A stretch of 64,000 nt of DNA from Luzula sylvatica (Eukaryota > Streptophyta > Magnoliopsida > Poales > Juncaceae), in the NCBI GenBank assembly GCA_946800325.1, contig OX326961.1, positions 13,948,215-14,012,214 on the forward strand. The letters run 5' to 3'. A program made the position numbers and the translations under genes. Under the pieces are notes generated by a model, which was given only the letters and a program-made list of their open reading frames with translations, did not search any database and was not told the DNA's origin. This document shows, piece after piece, positions 27,101 to 41,000 of the stretch; the stretch's first letter is position 1; the number at the start of each line of letters is the position of its first letter.

Positions 27101-30100
27101 GGAGTTCAAATAACGTGTTTTTAGATCATTTGTATCGTATCTTTTGCTACATGACTTTTCACCAAATTTCACAAACACTAAGTGAGTTTGTTTTTCGATT
27201 CAAAACAAGATTTTAACGCTTTGAGGAGTTCAAATGACTTGTTTTTAGATCATTTGTATCGTATCTTTTAGTACATAAATTTTCACCAAATTTCACAAAC
27301 ACTAAGAAAGTTTGTTTTTCGATTCAAAACAAGATTTTAACGCTTTCAGGAGTTCAAATAACGTGTTTTTAGATCATTTGTATCGTATCTTTTACTACAT
27401 AACTTTTCACCAAATTTCACAAACACTAAGAAAGTTTGTTTTTCGATTCAAAACAAGATTTTAACGCTTTGAGGAGTTCAAATAACTTCTTTTTAGATCA
27501 TTTTGTATCGTATCTTTTACTACATAACTTTTCACCAAATTTCACAAGCAATAAGAAAGTTTGTTTTTCGATTCAAAACATGATTTTAACGCTTTGAGGA
27601 GTTCAAATAACGTGTTTTTAGATCATTTGTATCGTATCTTTTACTACATAACTTTTCACCAAATTTCACAAACAATAAGAAAGTTTGTTTTTCGATTCAA
27701 AACATCATTTTAACGCTTTGAGGAGTTCAAATAACGTGCGTTTAGATCATTTGTATCGTATCTTTTGCTACATGACTTTTCACCAAATTTCACAAACACT
27801 AAGTGAGTTTGTTTTTCGATTCAAAACAAGATTTTAACGCTTTGAGGAGTTCAAATGGCTTGTTTTTAGATCATTTGTATCGTATCTTTTAGTACATAAC
27901 TTTTCACCAAATTTCACGAACACTAAGAAAGTTTGTTTTTCGATTCAAAACAAGATTTTAACGCTTTGAGGAGTTCAAATAACGTGTTTTTAGATCATTT
28001 GTATCGTATCATTTACTACATAACTTTTCACCAAATTTCACAAACAATAGGAAAGTTTGTTTTTCGATTCAAAACATCATTTTAACGCTTTGAGGAGTTC
28101 AAATAACGTGCGTTTAGATCATTTGTATCGTATCTTTTGCTACATGACTTTTCACCAAATTTCACAAACACTAAGTGAGTTTGTTTTTCGATTCAAAACA
28201 AGATTTTAACGCTTTGAGGAGTTCAAATGACTTGTTTTTAGATCATTTGTATCGTATCTTTTAGTACATAACTTTTCACCAAATTTCACGAACACTAAGA
28301 AAGTTTGTTTTTCGATTCAAAACAAGATTTTAACGCTTTGACTAGTTCAAATAACGTGTTTTTAGATCATTTGTATCGTATCATTTACTACATAACTTTT
28401 CACCAAATTTCACAAACACTAAGTAAGTTTGTTTTTCGATTCAAAACAAGATTTTAACCGTTTGAGGAGTTCAAATAAATTGTTTTTAGATCATTTGTAT
28501 CGTATCTTTTACTACATAACTTTTCACCAAATTTCACAAGCAATAAGAAAGTTTGTTTTTCGTTTCAAAACAAAATTATAACACGTTGAGGAGTTCAAAT
28601 AATTTGTTTTTAGATCATTTGTATCGTATCTTTTACTACATAACTTTTCACAAAATTTCACAAACACTAAGAAAGTTTGTTTTTCGATTCAAAACAAGAT
28701 TTTAACGCTTTGAGGAGTTCAAATAACTTGTTTTTAGATCATTTGTATCGTATCTGTTACTACATACCTTTTCACCAAATTTCACAAACACTAAGTGAGT
28801 TTGTTTTTCGATTCAAAACAAGATTTTAACGCTTTGAGGAGTTCAAATAACTTGATTTTAGATCATTTGTATCGTATGTTTTACTACATAACTTTTCACC
28901 AAATTTCACAAACACTAAGAAAGTTTGTTTTTCGATTCAAAACATGATTTTAACGCTTTGAGGAGTTCAAATAACGTGTTTTTAGATCATTTGTATCGTA
29001 TCTTTTACTACATAACTTTTCACCAAATTTCACAAACACTAAGTAAGTTTGTTTTTCTATTCAAAACAAGATTTTAACGCTTTGAGGAGTTCAAATAACG
29101 TGTTTTTATAGATCATTTGTATCGTATCTTTTAGTACATAAATTTTCACCAAATTTCACATACACTAAGAAAGTTTGTTTTTCGATTCAAAACAAGATTT
29201 TAATGCTTTCAGGAGTTCAAATAACGTGTTTTTAGATCATTTGTATCGTATCTTTTACTACATAACTTTTCACCAAATTTCACAAACACTAAGAAAGTTT
29301 GTTTTTCGATTCAAAACAAGATTTTAACGCTTTGAGTAGTTCAAATAACTTGTTTTTAGATCATTTTGTATCGTATCTTTTACTACATAACTTTTCACCA
29401 AATTTCACAAGCAATAAGAAAGTTTGTTTTTCGATTCAAAACATGATTTTAACGCTTTGAGGAGTTCAAATAACGTGTTTTTAGATCATTTGTATCGTAT
29501 CTTTTACTACATAACTTTTCACCAAATTTCACAAACACTAAGAAAGTTTGTTTTTCGATTCAAAACATCATTTTAATGCTTTGAGGAGTTCAAATAACGT
29601 GTTTTTAGATCATTTGTATCGTATCTTTTGCTACATGACTTTTCACCAAATTTCACAAACACTAAGTGAGTTTGTTTTTCGATTCAAAACAAGATTTTAA
29701 CGCTTTGAGGAGTTCAAATGACTTGTTTTTAGATCATTTGTATCGTATCTTTTAGTACATAAATTTTCACCAAATTTCACAAACACTAAGAAAGTTTGTT
29801 TTTCGATTCAAAACATGATTTTAACGCTTTGAGGAGTTCAAATAACGTGTTTTTAGATCATTTGTATCGTACCTTTTACTACATAACTTTTCACCAAATT
29901 TCACAAACACTAAGTAAGTTTGTTTTTCTATTCAAAACAAGATTTTAACGCTTTGAGGAGTTCAAATAATGTGGTTTTATAGATCATTTGTATCGTATCT
30001 TTTAATACATAAATTTTCACCAAATTTCACAAACACTAAGAAAGTTTGTTTTTCGATTCAAAACAAGATTTTAACGCTTTCAGGAGTTCAAATAACGTGT

Positions 30101-31396
30101 TTTTAGATCATTTGTATCGTATCTTTTACTACATAACTTTTCACCAAATTTCACAAACACTAAGAAAGTTTGTTTTTCGATTCAAAACAAGATTTTAACG
30201 CATTGAGGAGTTCAAATAACATGTTTTTAGATCATTTTGTATCGTATCTTTTACTACATAACTTTTCACCAAATTTTACAAGCAATAAGAAAGTTTGTTT
30301 TTCGATTCAAAACTTGATTTTAACGCTTTGAGGAGTTCAAATAACGTGTTTTTACATCATTTGTATAGTATCTTTTACTACATAACTTTTCACCAAATTT
30401 CACAAACAATAAGAAAGTTTGTTTTTCGATTCAAAACATCATTTTAATGCTTTGAGGAGTTCAAATAACGTGTTTTTAGATCATTTGTATCGTATCTTTT
30501 GCTACATGACTTTTCACCAAATTTCACAAACACTAAGTGAGTTTGTTTTTCGATTCAAAACAAGATTTTAACGCTTTGAGGAGTTCAAATGACTTGTTTT
30601 TAGATCATTTGTATCGTATCTTTTAGTACATAAATTTTCACCAAATTTCACAAACACTAAGAAAGTTTGTTTTTCGATTCAAAACAAGATTTTAACGCTT
30701 TCAGGAGTTCAAATAACGTGTTTTTAGATCATTTGTATCGTATCTTTTACTACATAACTTTTCACCAAATTTCACAAACACTAAGAAAGTTTGTTTTTCG
30801 ATTCAAAACAAGATTTTAACGCTTTGAGGAGTTCAAATAACATCTTTTTAGATCATTTTGTATCGTATCTTTTACTACATAACTTTTCACCAAATTTCAC
30901 AAGCAATAAGAAAGTTTGTTTTTCGATTCAAAACATGATTTTAACGCTTTGAGGAGTTCAAATAACGTGTTTTTAGATCATTTGTATCGTATCTTTTACT
31001 ACATAACTTTTCACCAAATTTCACAAACAATAAGAAAGTTTGTTTTTCGATTCAAAACATCATTTTAACGCTTTGAGGAGTTCAAATAACGTGCGTTTAG
31101 ATCATTTGTATCGTATCTTTTGCTACATGACTTTTCACCAAATTTCACAAACACTAAGTGAGTTTGTTTTTCGATTCAAAACAAGATTTTAACGCTTTGA
31201 GGAGTTCAAATGGCTTGTTTTTAGATCATTTGTATCGTATCTTTTAGTACATAACTTTTCACCAAATTTCACGAACACTAAGAAAGTTTGTTTTTCGATT
31301 CAAAACAAGATTTTAACGCTTTGAGGAGTTCAAATAACGTGTTTTTAGATCATTTGTATCGTATCATTTACTACATAACTTTTCACCAAATTTCAC
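24190..31396. repeat. 3.4-3.9-kb tandem duplication with a 4-monomer expansion in one copy
   Basis: About 24190-28040 is repeated at about 28044-31396. The shift is about 3854 bp at the left (ACAATAGGAAAG at 24191 and 28044; CGTGCGTTT at 24254 and 28108) and 3356 bp further right (GTGGTTTTATAG at 26615 and 29971; CGTGCGTTT at 27736 and 31092). The 498-bp difference is explained by an extra local duplication of four monomers in the left copy: the rare ATCTGTTACTACATACC unit occurs at about 24901 and again 498 bp later at about 25399, but only once in the right copy, near 28755. Confidence 0.85.
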
Positions 31397-31980
31397 AAAC
31401 ACTAAGAAAGTTTGTTTTTCGATTCAAAACAAGATTTTAACGCTTTCAGGAGTTCAAATAACGTGTTTTTAGATCATTTGAATCGTATCTTTTACTACAT
31501 AACTTTTCACCAAATTTCACAAACACTAAGAAAGTTTGTTTTTCGATTCAAAACAAGATTTTAACGCTTTGAGGAGTTCAAATAACATGTTTTTAGATCA
31601 TTTTGTATCGTATCTTTTACTACATAACTTATCACCAAATTTCACAAGCAATAAGAAAGTTTGTTTTTCGATTAAAAACATGATTTTAACGCTTTGAGGA
31701 GTTCAAATAACGTGTTTTTAGATCATTTGTATCGTATCTTTTACTACATAACTTTTCACCAAATTTCACAAACAATAAGAAAGTTTGTTTTTCGATTCAA
31801 AACATCATTTTAACGCTTTGAGGAGTTCAAATAACGTGTTTTTAGATCATTTGTATCGTATCTTTTGCTACATGACTTTTCACCAAATTTCACAAACACT
31901 AAGTGAGTTTGTTTTTCGATTCAAAACAAGATTTTAACGCTTTGAGGAGTTCAAATGACTTGTTTTTAGATCATTTGTAT

Positions 31981-32620
31981 CGTATCTTATTTCACAAACA
32001 CTAAGAAAGTTTGTTTTTCGATTCAAAACAAGATTTTAACGCTTTGAGGAGTTCAAATAACTTGTTTTTAGATCATTTGTATCGTATCTTTCACTACATA
32101 ACTTTTCACCAAATTTCACAAACATTAAGAAAGTTTGTTTTTCGATTCAAAACAAGATTTTAACGCTTTGAGGAGTTCAAATAACGTGTTTTTAGATCAT
32201 TTGTATCGTATCATTTACTACATAACTTTTCACCAAATTTCACAAACACTAAGTAAGTTTGTTTTTCGATTCAAAACAAGATTTTAACCGTTTGAGGAGT
32301 TCAAATAAATTGTTTTTAGATCATTTGTATCGTATCTTTTAATACATAACTTTTCACCAAATTTCACAAGCAATAAGAAAGTTTGTTTTTCGTTTCAAAA
32401 CAAAATTATAACGCTTTGAGGAGTTCAAATAACTTGTTTTTAGATCATTTGTATCGTATCTTTTGCTACATGACTTTTCACCAAAATTCACAAACACTAA
32501 GTGAGTTTGTTTTTCGATTCAAAACAAGATTTTAACGCTTTGAGGAGTTCAAATGACTTGTTTTTAGATCATTTGTATCGTATCTTATTTCACAAACACT
32601 AAGAAAGTTTGTTTTTCGAT
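31981..32620. repeat. Truncated satellite monomer, duplicated at a 598-bp spacing
   Basis: At about 31985 and again at 32583 the sequence ATCTTATTTCACAAACAC joins the ATCGTATCTT part of a monomer directly to the ATTTCACAAAC part. About two dozen bases (the usual TTAGTACATAACTTTTCACC segment) are missing. An identical deletion junction at two places indicates one deletion event that was then copied with its neighbours as a block of about 598 bp. Confidence 0.85.
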
Positions 32621-35600
32621 TCAAAACAAGATTTTAACGCTTTGAGGAGTTCAAATAACTTGTTTTTAGATCATTTGTATCGTATCTTTTACTACATAAC
32701 TTTTCACAAAATTTCACAAACACTAAGAAAGTTTGTTTTTCGATTCAAAACAAGATTTTAATGCTTTGAGGAGTTCAAATAACTTGTTTTTAGATCATTT
32801 GTATCGTATCTTTTACTACATACCTTTTCACCAAATTTCACAAACACTAAGTGAGTTTGTTTTTCGATTCAAAACAAGATTTTAACGCTTTGAGGAGTTC
32901 AAATAACTTGATTTTAGATCATTTGTATCGTATGTTTTACTACATAACTTTTCACCAAATTTCACAAACACTAAGAAATTTTGTTTTTCGATTCAAAACA
33001 AGATTTTAATGCTTTGAGGAGTTCAAATAACGTGTTTTTAGATCATTTGTATCGTATCTTTTAGTACATAACTTTTCACCAAATTTCACAAACACTAAGT
33101 AAGTTTGTTTTTCTATTCAAAACAAGATTTTAACGCTTTGAGGAGTTCAAATAACGTGTTTTTATAGATCATTTGTATCGTATCTTTTAGTACATAACTT
33201 TTCACCAAATTTCACAAACACTAAGAAAGTTTGTTTTTCGATTCAAAACAAGATTTTAACGCTTTGAGGAGTTCAAATAACTTGTTTTTAGATCATTTGT
33301 ATCGTATCTTTTAGTACATAACTTTTCACCAAATTTCACAAACACTAAGTAAGTTTGTTTTTCTATTCAAAACAAGATTTTAACGCTTTGAGGAATTCAA
33401 ATAACGTGTTTTTAGATCATTTGTATCGTATCTTTTACTACATAACTTTTCACCAAATTTCACAAACACTAAGAAAGTTTGTTTTTCGATTCAAAACAAG
33501 ATTTTAACGCTTTGAGGAGTTCAAATAACATGTTTTTAGATCATTTTGTATCGTATCTTTTACTACATAACTTTTCACCAAATTTCACAAGCAATAAGAA
33601 AGTTTGTTTTTCGTTTCAAAACATGATTTTAACGCTTTGAGGAGTTCAAATAACGTGTTTTTAGATCATTTGTATCGTATCTTTTACTACTTGACTTTTC
33701 ACCAAATTTCACAAACAATAAGAAAGTTTGTTTTTCGATTCAAAACATGATTTTAACGCTTGGAGGAGTTCAAATAACTTGTTTTTAGATCATTTGTATC
33801 GTATCTTTTGCTACATGACTTTTCACCAAATTTCAGAAACACTAAGTGAGTTTGTTTTTCGATTCAAAACAAGATTTTAATGCTTTGAGGAGTTCAAATG
33901 ACTTGTTTTTAGATCATTTGTATCGTATCTTTTAGTACATAACTTTTCACCAAATTTCACAAACACTAAGAAAGTTTGTTTTTCGATTCAAAACAAGATT
34001 TTAACGCTTTGAGGAGTTCAAATAACTTGTTTTTAGATCATTTGTATCGTATCTTTTACTACATAACTTTTCACCAAATTTCACAAACACTAAGAAAGTT
34101 TGTTTTTCGATTCAAAACAAGATTTTAATGCTTTGAGGAGTTCAAATAACATGTTTTTAGATCATTTGTATCGTATCTTTTAGTACATAAATTTTCACCA
34201 AATTTCACAAACACTAAGAAAGTTTGTTTTTCGATTCAAAACAAGATTTTAACGCTTTGAGGAGTTCAAATAAAATGTTTTTAGATCATTTTGTATCGTA
34301 TCTTTTACTACATAATTTTTCACCAAATTTCACAAGCACTAAGAAAGTTTGTTTTTCGATTCAAAACATGATTTTAACGCTTTGAGGAGTTCAAATAACG
34401 TGTTTTTAGATCATTTGCATCGTATCTTTTACTACATAACTTTTCACCAAATTTCACAAACAATAAGAAAGTTTGTTTTTCGATTCAAAACATGATTTTA
34501 ACACTTGAGGAGTTCAAATAACGTGTTTTTAGATCATTTGTATCGTATCTTTTACTACATGACTTTTCACCAAATTTCACAAACACTAAGTGAGTTTGTT
34601 TTTCGATTCAAAACAAGATTTTAACGCTTTGAGGAGTTCAAATGACTTGTTTTTAGATCATTTGTATCGTATCTTTTAGTACAAAAATTTTCACCAAATT
34701 TCACAAACACTAAGAAAGTTTGTTTTTCGATTCAAAACAAGATTTTAACGCTTTGAGGAGTTCAAATAACACGTTTTTAGATCATTTTGTATCGTATCTT
34801 TTACTACATTACTTTTCACCAAATTTCACAAACAATAAGAAAGTTTGTTTTTCGATTCAAAACATGATTTTAACGCTTTGAGGAGTTCAAATAACGTGTT
34901 TTTAGATCATTTGTATCGTATCTTTTACTACATAACTTTTCACCAAATTTCACAAACACTAAGTAAGTTTGTTTTTCGATTCAAAACAAGATTTTAACGC
35001 TTTGAGGAGTTCAAATAACTTGTTTTTAGATCATTTGTATCGTATCTTTTACTACATAACTTTTCACCAAATTTCACAAACACTAAGAAAGTTTGTTTTT
35101 CGATTGAAAACAAGATTTTAACGCTTTGAGGAGTTCAAATGACGTGTTTTTAGATCATTTGTATCGTATCTTTTACTACATAACTTTTCACCAAATTTCA
35201 CAATCACTAAGAAAGTTTGTTTTTCGATTCAAAACAAGATTTTAACGTTTTGAAGAGTTCAAATAACTTGTTTTTAGATCATTTTGTATCGTATCTTTTA
35301 TTACATAACTTTTCACCAAATTTCACAAGCAATAAGAAAGTTTGTTTTTCGTTTCAAAACAAGATTTTAACGCTTTGATGAGTTCAAATAACGTGTTTTT
35401 AGATTATTTGTATCGTATCTTTTACTATATAACTTTTCACCAAATTTTGCAAACACTAAGAAAGTTTGTTTTTCGATTCAAAACAAGATTTTAACGCTTT
35501 GAGGAGTTCAAATAACTTATTTTTAGATCATTTGTATCGTATCTTTTAGTACATAAATTTTCACCAAATTTCACACTCACTAAGAAAGTTTGTTTTTCGA

Positions 35601-38082
35601 TTCAAAACAAGATTTTAATGCTTTGAGGAGTTCAAATAACTTGATTTTAGATCATTTGTATCGTATGTTTTACTACATAACTTTTCACCAAATCTCACAA
35701 ACACTAAGAAAGTTTGTTTTTCGATTCAAAACATGATTTTAACGCTTTGAGGAGTTCAAATAACGTGTTTTTAGATCATTTGTATCGTATATTTTAGTAC
35801 ATAAATTTTCACCAAATTTCACAAACACTAAGAAAGTTTGTTTTTCGATTCAAAACAAGATTTTAACGCTTTGAGGAGTTCAAATAACATGTTTTTAGAT
35901 CATTTTGTATCGTATCTTTTACTACATAACTTTTCACCAAATTTCACAAGCAATAAGAAAGTTTGTTTTTCGATTCAAAACATGATTTTAACGCTTTGAG
36001 GAGTTCAAATAACGTGTTTTTAGATCATTTGTATCGTATCTTTTACTACATAACTTTTCACCAAATTTCACAAACACTAAGTAAGTTTGTTTTTCGATTC
36101 AAAACAAGATTTTTACGCTTTGAGGAGTTCAAATAACTTGGTTTTAGATCATTTGTATCGTATCTTTTACTACATAACTTTTCACCAAATTTCACAAACA
36201 CTAAGAAAGTTTGTTTTTCGATTCAAAACAAGATTTTAACGCTTTGAGGTGTTCAAATGACGTGTTTTTAGATCATTTGTATCGTATCTTTTATTATATA
36301 ACTTTTCACCAAATTTCACAAACACTAAGAAAGTTTGTTTTTCGATTCAAAACAAGATTTTAACGCTTTGAGGAGTTCAAATAACGTGTTTTTAGATCAT
36401 TTGTATCGTATCATTTACTACATAACTTTTCACCAAATTTCACAAACACTAAGTAAGTTTGTTTTTCGATTCAAAACAAGATTTTAACCGTTTGAGGAGT
36501 TCAAATAAATTGTTTTTAGATCATTTTGTATCGTATCTTTCACTACATAACTTTTCACCGAATTTCACAAACAATAAGAAAGTTTATTTTTCGATTCAAA
36601 ACATGATTTTAACGCTTTGAGGAGTTCAAATAACGTGTTTTTAGATCATTTGTATCGTATCTTTTACTACATAACTTTTCACCAAATTTCACAAACACTA
36701 AGTAAGTTTGTTTTTCGATTCAAAACAAGATTTTAACGCTTTGAGGAGTTCAAATAACTTGTTTTTAGATCATTTGTATCGTATCTTTTACTACATAACT
36801 TTTCACCAAATTTCACAAACACTAAGAAAGTTTGTTTTTCGATTCAAAACAAGATTTTAACGCTTTGAGGAGTTCAAATAACATGTTTTTAGATCATTTT
36901 GAATCGTATCTTTTACTACATAACTTTTCACCAAATTTCACAAGCAATAAGAAAGTTTGTTTTTCGATTCAAAACATCATTTTAACGCTTTGAGGAGTTC
37001 AAATAACGTGTTTTTAGATCATTTGTATCGTATCTTTTACTACATAACTTTTCACCAAATTTCACAAACAATAAGAAAGTTTGTTTTTCGATTCAAAACA
37101 TCATTTTAACGCTTTGAGGAGTTCAAATAACGTGCGTTTAGATCATTTGTATCGTATCTTTTGCTACATGACTTTTCACCAAATTTCACAAACACTAAGT
37201 GAGTTTGTTTTTCGATTCAAAACAAGATTTTAACGCTTTGAGGAGTTCAAATGGCTTGTTTTTAGATCATTTGTATCGTATCTTTTAGTACATAACTTTT
37301 CACCAAATTTCACAAACACTAAGAAAGTTTGTTTTTCGATTCAAAACAAGATTTTAACGCTTTGAGGAGTTCAAATAACGTGTTTTTAGATCATTTGTAT
37401 CGTATCATTTACTACATAACTTTTCACCAAATTTCACAAACACTAAGAAAGTTTGTTTTTCGATTCAAAACAAGATTTTAACGCTTTCAGGAGTTCAAAT
37501 AACGTGTTTTTAGATCATTTGAATCGTATCTTTTACTACATAACTTTTCACCAAATTTCACAAACACTAAGAAAGTTTGTTTTTCGATTCAAAACAAGAT
37601 TTTAACGCTTTGAGGAGTTCAAATAACATGTTTTTAGATCATTTTGTATCGTATCTTTTACTACATAACTTATCACCAAATTTCACAAGCAATAAGAAAG
37701 TTTGTTTTTCGATTAAAAACATGATTTTAACGCTTTGAGGAGTTCAAATAACGTGTTTTTAGATCATTTGTATCGTATCTTTTACTACATAACTTATCAC
37801 CAAATTTCACAAGCAATAAGAAAGTTTGTTTTTCGATTAAAAACATGATTTTAACGCTTTGAGGAGTTCAAATAACGTGTTTTTAGATCATTTGTATCGT
37901 ATCATTTACTACATAACTTTTCACCAAATTTCACAAACACTAAGTAAGTTTGTTTTTCGATTCAAAACAAGATTTTAACGCTTTGAGGAGTTCAAATAAC
38001 TTGTTTTTAGATCATTTGTATCGTATCTTTTACTACATAACTTTTCACCAAATTTCACAAACACTAAGAAAGTTTGTTTTTC

Positions 38083-41000
38083 GATTGAAAACAAGATTTT
38101 AACGCTTTGAGGATTTCAAATGACGTGTTTTTAGATCATTTGTATCGTATCTTTTACTACATAACTTTTCACCAAATTTCACAATCACTAAGAAAGTTTG
38201 TTTTTCGATTCAAAACAAGATTTTAACGTTTTGAAGAGTTCAAATAACTTGTTTTTAGATCATTTTGTATCGTATCTTTTATTACATAACTTTTCACCAA
38301 ATTTCACAAGCAATAAGAAAGTTTGTTTTTCGTTTCAAAACAAGATTTTAACGCTTTGATGAGTTCAAATAACGTGTTTTTAGATTATTTGTATCGTATC
38401 TTTTACTATATAACTTTTCACCAAATTTTGCAAACACTAAGAAAGTTTGTTTTTCGATTCAAAACAAGATTTTAACGCTTTGAGGAGTTCAAATAACTTG
38501 TTTTTAGATCATTTGTATCGTATCTTTTACTACCTAACTTTTCACCAAATTTCGCAACCACTAAGAAAGTTTGTTTTTCGATTCAAAACAAGATTTTAAC
38601 GCTTTGAGGAGTTCAAATAACTTATTTTTAGATCATTTGTATCGTATCTTTTAGTACAAAAAATTTCACCAAATTTCACACTCACTAAGAAAGTTTGTTT
38701 TTCGATTCAAAACAAGATTTTAACGCTTTGAGGAGTTCAAATAACTTGATTTTAGATCATTTGTATCGTATGTTTTACTACATAACTTTTCACCAAATCT
38801 CACAAACACTAAGAAAGTTTGTTTTTCGATTCAAAACATGATTTTAACGCTTTGAGGAGTTCAAATAACGTGTTTTTAGATCATTTGTATCGTATCTTTT
38901 ACTACATAACTTTTCACCAAATTTCACAAACACTAAGTAAGTTTGTTTTTCTATTCAAAACAAGATTTTAACGCTTTGAGGAGTTCAAATAACGTGTTTT
39001 TATAGATCATTTGTATCGTTTCTTTTAGTACATTAATTTTCACCAAATTTCACAAACACTAAGAAAGTTTGTTTTTCGATTCAAAACAAGATTTTAACGC
39101 TTTCAGGAGTTCAAATAACGTGTTTTTAGATCATTTGTACCGTATCTTTTACTACATAAGTTTTCACCAAATTTCACAAACACTAAGATAGTTTGTTTTT
39201 CGATTCAAAACAAGATTTTAACGCTTTGAGGAGTTCAAATAACATGTTTTTAGATCATTTTGTATCGTATCTTTTACTACATAACTTTTCACCAAATTTC
39301 ACAAGCAATAAGAAAGTTTGTTTTTCGATTCAAAACATGATTTTAACGCTTTGAGGAGTTCAAATAACGTGTTTTTAGATCATTTGTATCGTATATTTTA
39401 GTACATAAATTTTCACCAAATTTCACAAACACTAAGAAAGTTTGTTTTTCGATTCAAAACAAGATTTTAACGCTTTGAGGAGTTCAAATAACATGTTTTT
39501 AGATCATTTTGTATCGTATCTTTTACTACATAACTTTTCACCAAATTTCACAAGCAATAAGAAAGTTTGTTTTTCGATTCAAAACATGATTTTAACGCTT
39601 TGAGGAGTTCAAATAACGTGTTTTTAGATCATTTGTATCGTATCTTTTACTAACATAACTTTTCACCAAATTTCACAAACACTAAGTAAGTTTGTTTTTC
39701 GATTCAAAACAAGATTTTTACGCTTTGAGGAGTTCAAATAACTTGTTTTTAGATCATTTGTATCGTATCTTTTACAACATAACTTTTCACCAAATTTCAC
39801 AAACACTAAGAAAGTTTGTTTTTCGATTCAAAACAAGATTTTAACGCTTTGAGGTGTTCAAATGACGTGTTTTTAGATCATTTGTATCGTATCTTTTATT
39901 ATATAACTTTTCACCAAATTTCACAAACACTAAGAAAGTTTGTTTTTCGATTCAAAACAAGATTTTAACGTTTTGAAGAGTTCAAATAACTTGTTTTTAG
40001 ATCATTTTGTATCGTATCTTTTATTACATAACTTTTCACCAAATTTCACAAGCAATAAGAAAGTTTGTTTTTCGTTTCAAAACAAGATTTTAACGCTTTG
40101 ATGAGTTCAAATAACGTGTTTTTAGATCATTAGTATCGTATCTTTTACTATATAACTTTTCACAAAATTTTGCAAACACTAAGAAAGTTTGTTTTTCGAT
40201 TCAAAACAAGATTTTAACGCTTTGAGGAGTTCAAATAACTTGTTTTTAGATCATTTGTATCGTATCTTTTACTACCTAACTTTTCACCAAATTTCGCAAC
40301 AACTAAGAAAGTTTGTTTTTCGATTCAAAACAAGATTTTAACGCTTTGAGGAGTTCAAATAACTTATTTTTAGATCATTTGTATCGTATCTTTTAGTACA
40401 TAAATTTTCACCAAATTTCACAATCACTAAGAAAGTTTGTTTTTCGATTCAAAACAAGATTTTAACGCTTTGAGGAGTTCAAATAACGTGTTTTTAGATC
40501 ATTTGTATCGTATCTTTTACTACATAACTTTTCACAAATTTCACAAACAATAAGAAAGTTTGTTTTTCGATTCAAAACATGATTTTAACACTTGAGGAGT
40601 TCAAATAACGTGTTTTTAGATCATTTGTATCGTATCTTTTACTACATGACTTTTCACCAAATTTCACAAACACTAAGTGAGTTTGTTTTTCGATTCAAAA
40701 CAAGATTTTAACGCTTTGAGGAGTTCAAATGACTTGTTTTTAGATCATTTGTATCGTATCTTTTAGTACAAAAATTTTCACCAAATTTCACAAACACTAA
40801 GAAAGTTTGTTTTTCGATTGAAAACAAGATTTTAACGCTTTGAGGAGTTCAAATGACGTGTTTTTAGATCATTTGTATCGTATCTTTTACTACATAACTT
40901 TTCACCAAATTTCACAAACAATAAGAAAGTTTGTTTTTCGATTCAAAACAAGATTTTAACGTTTTGAAGAGTTCAAATAACTTGTTTTTAGATCATTTTG

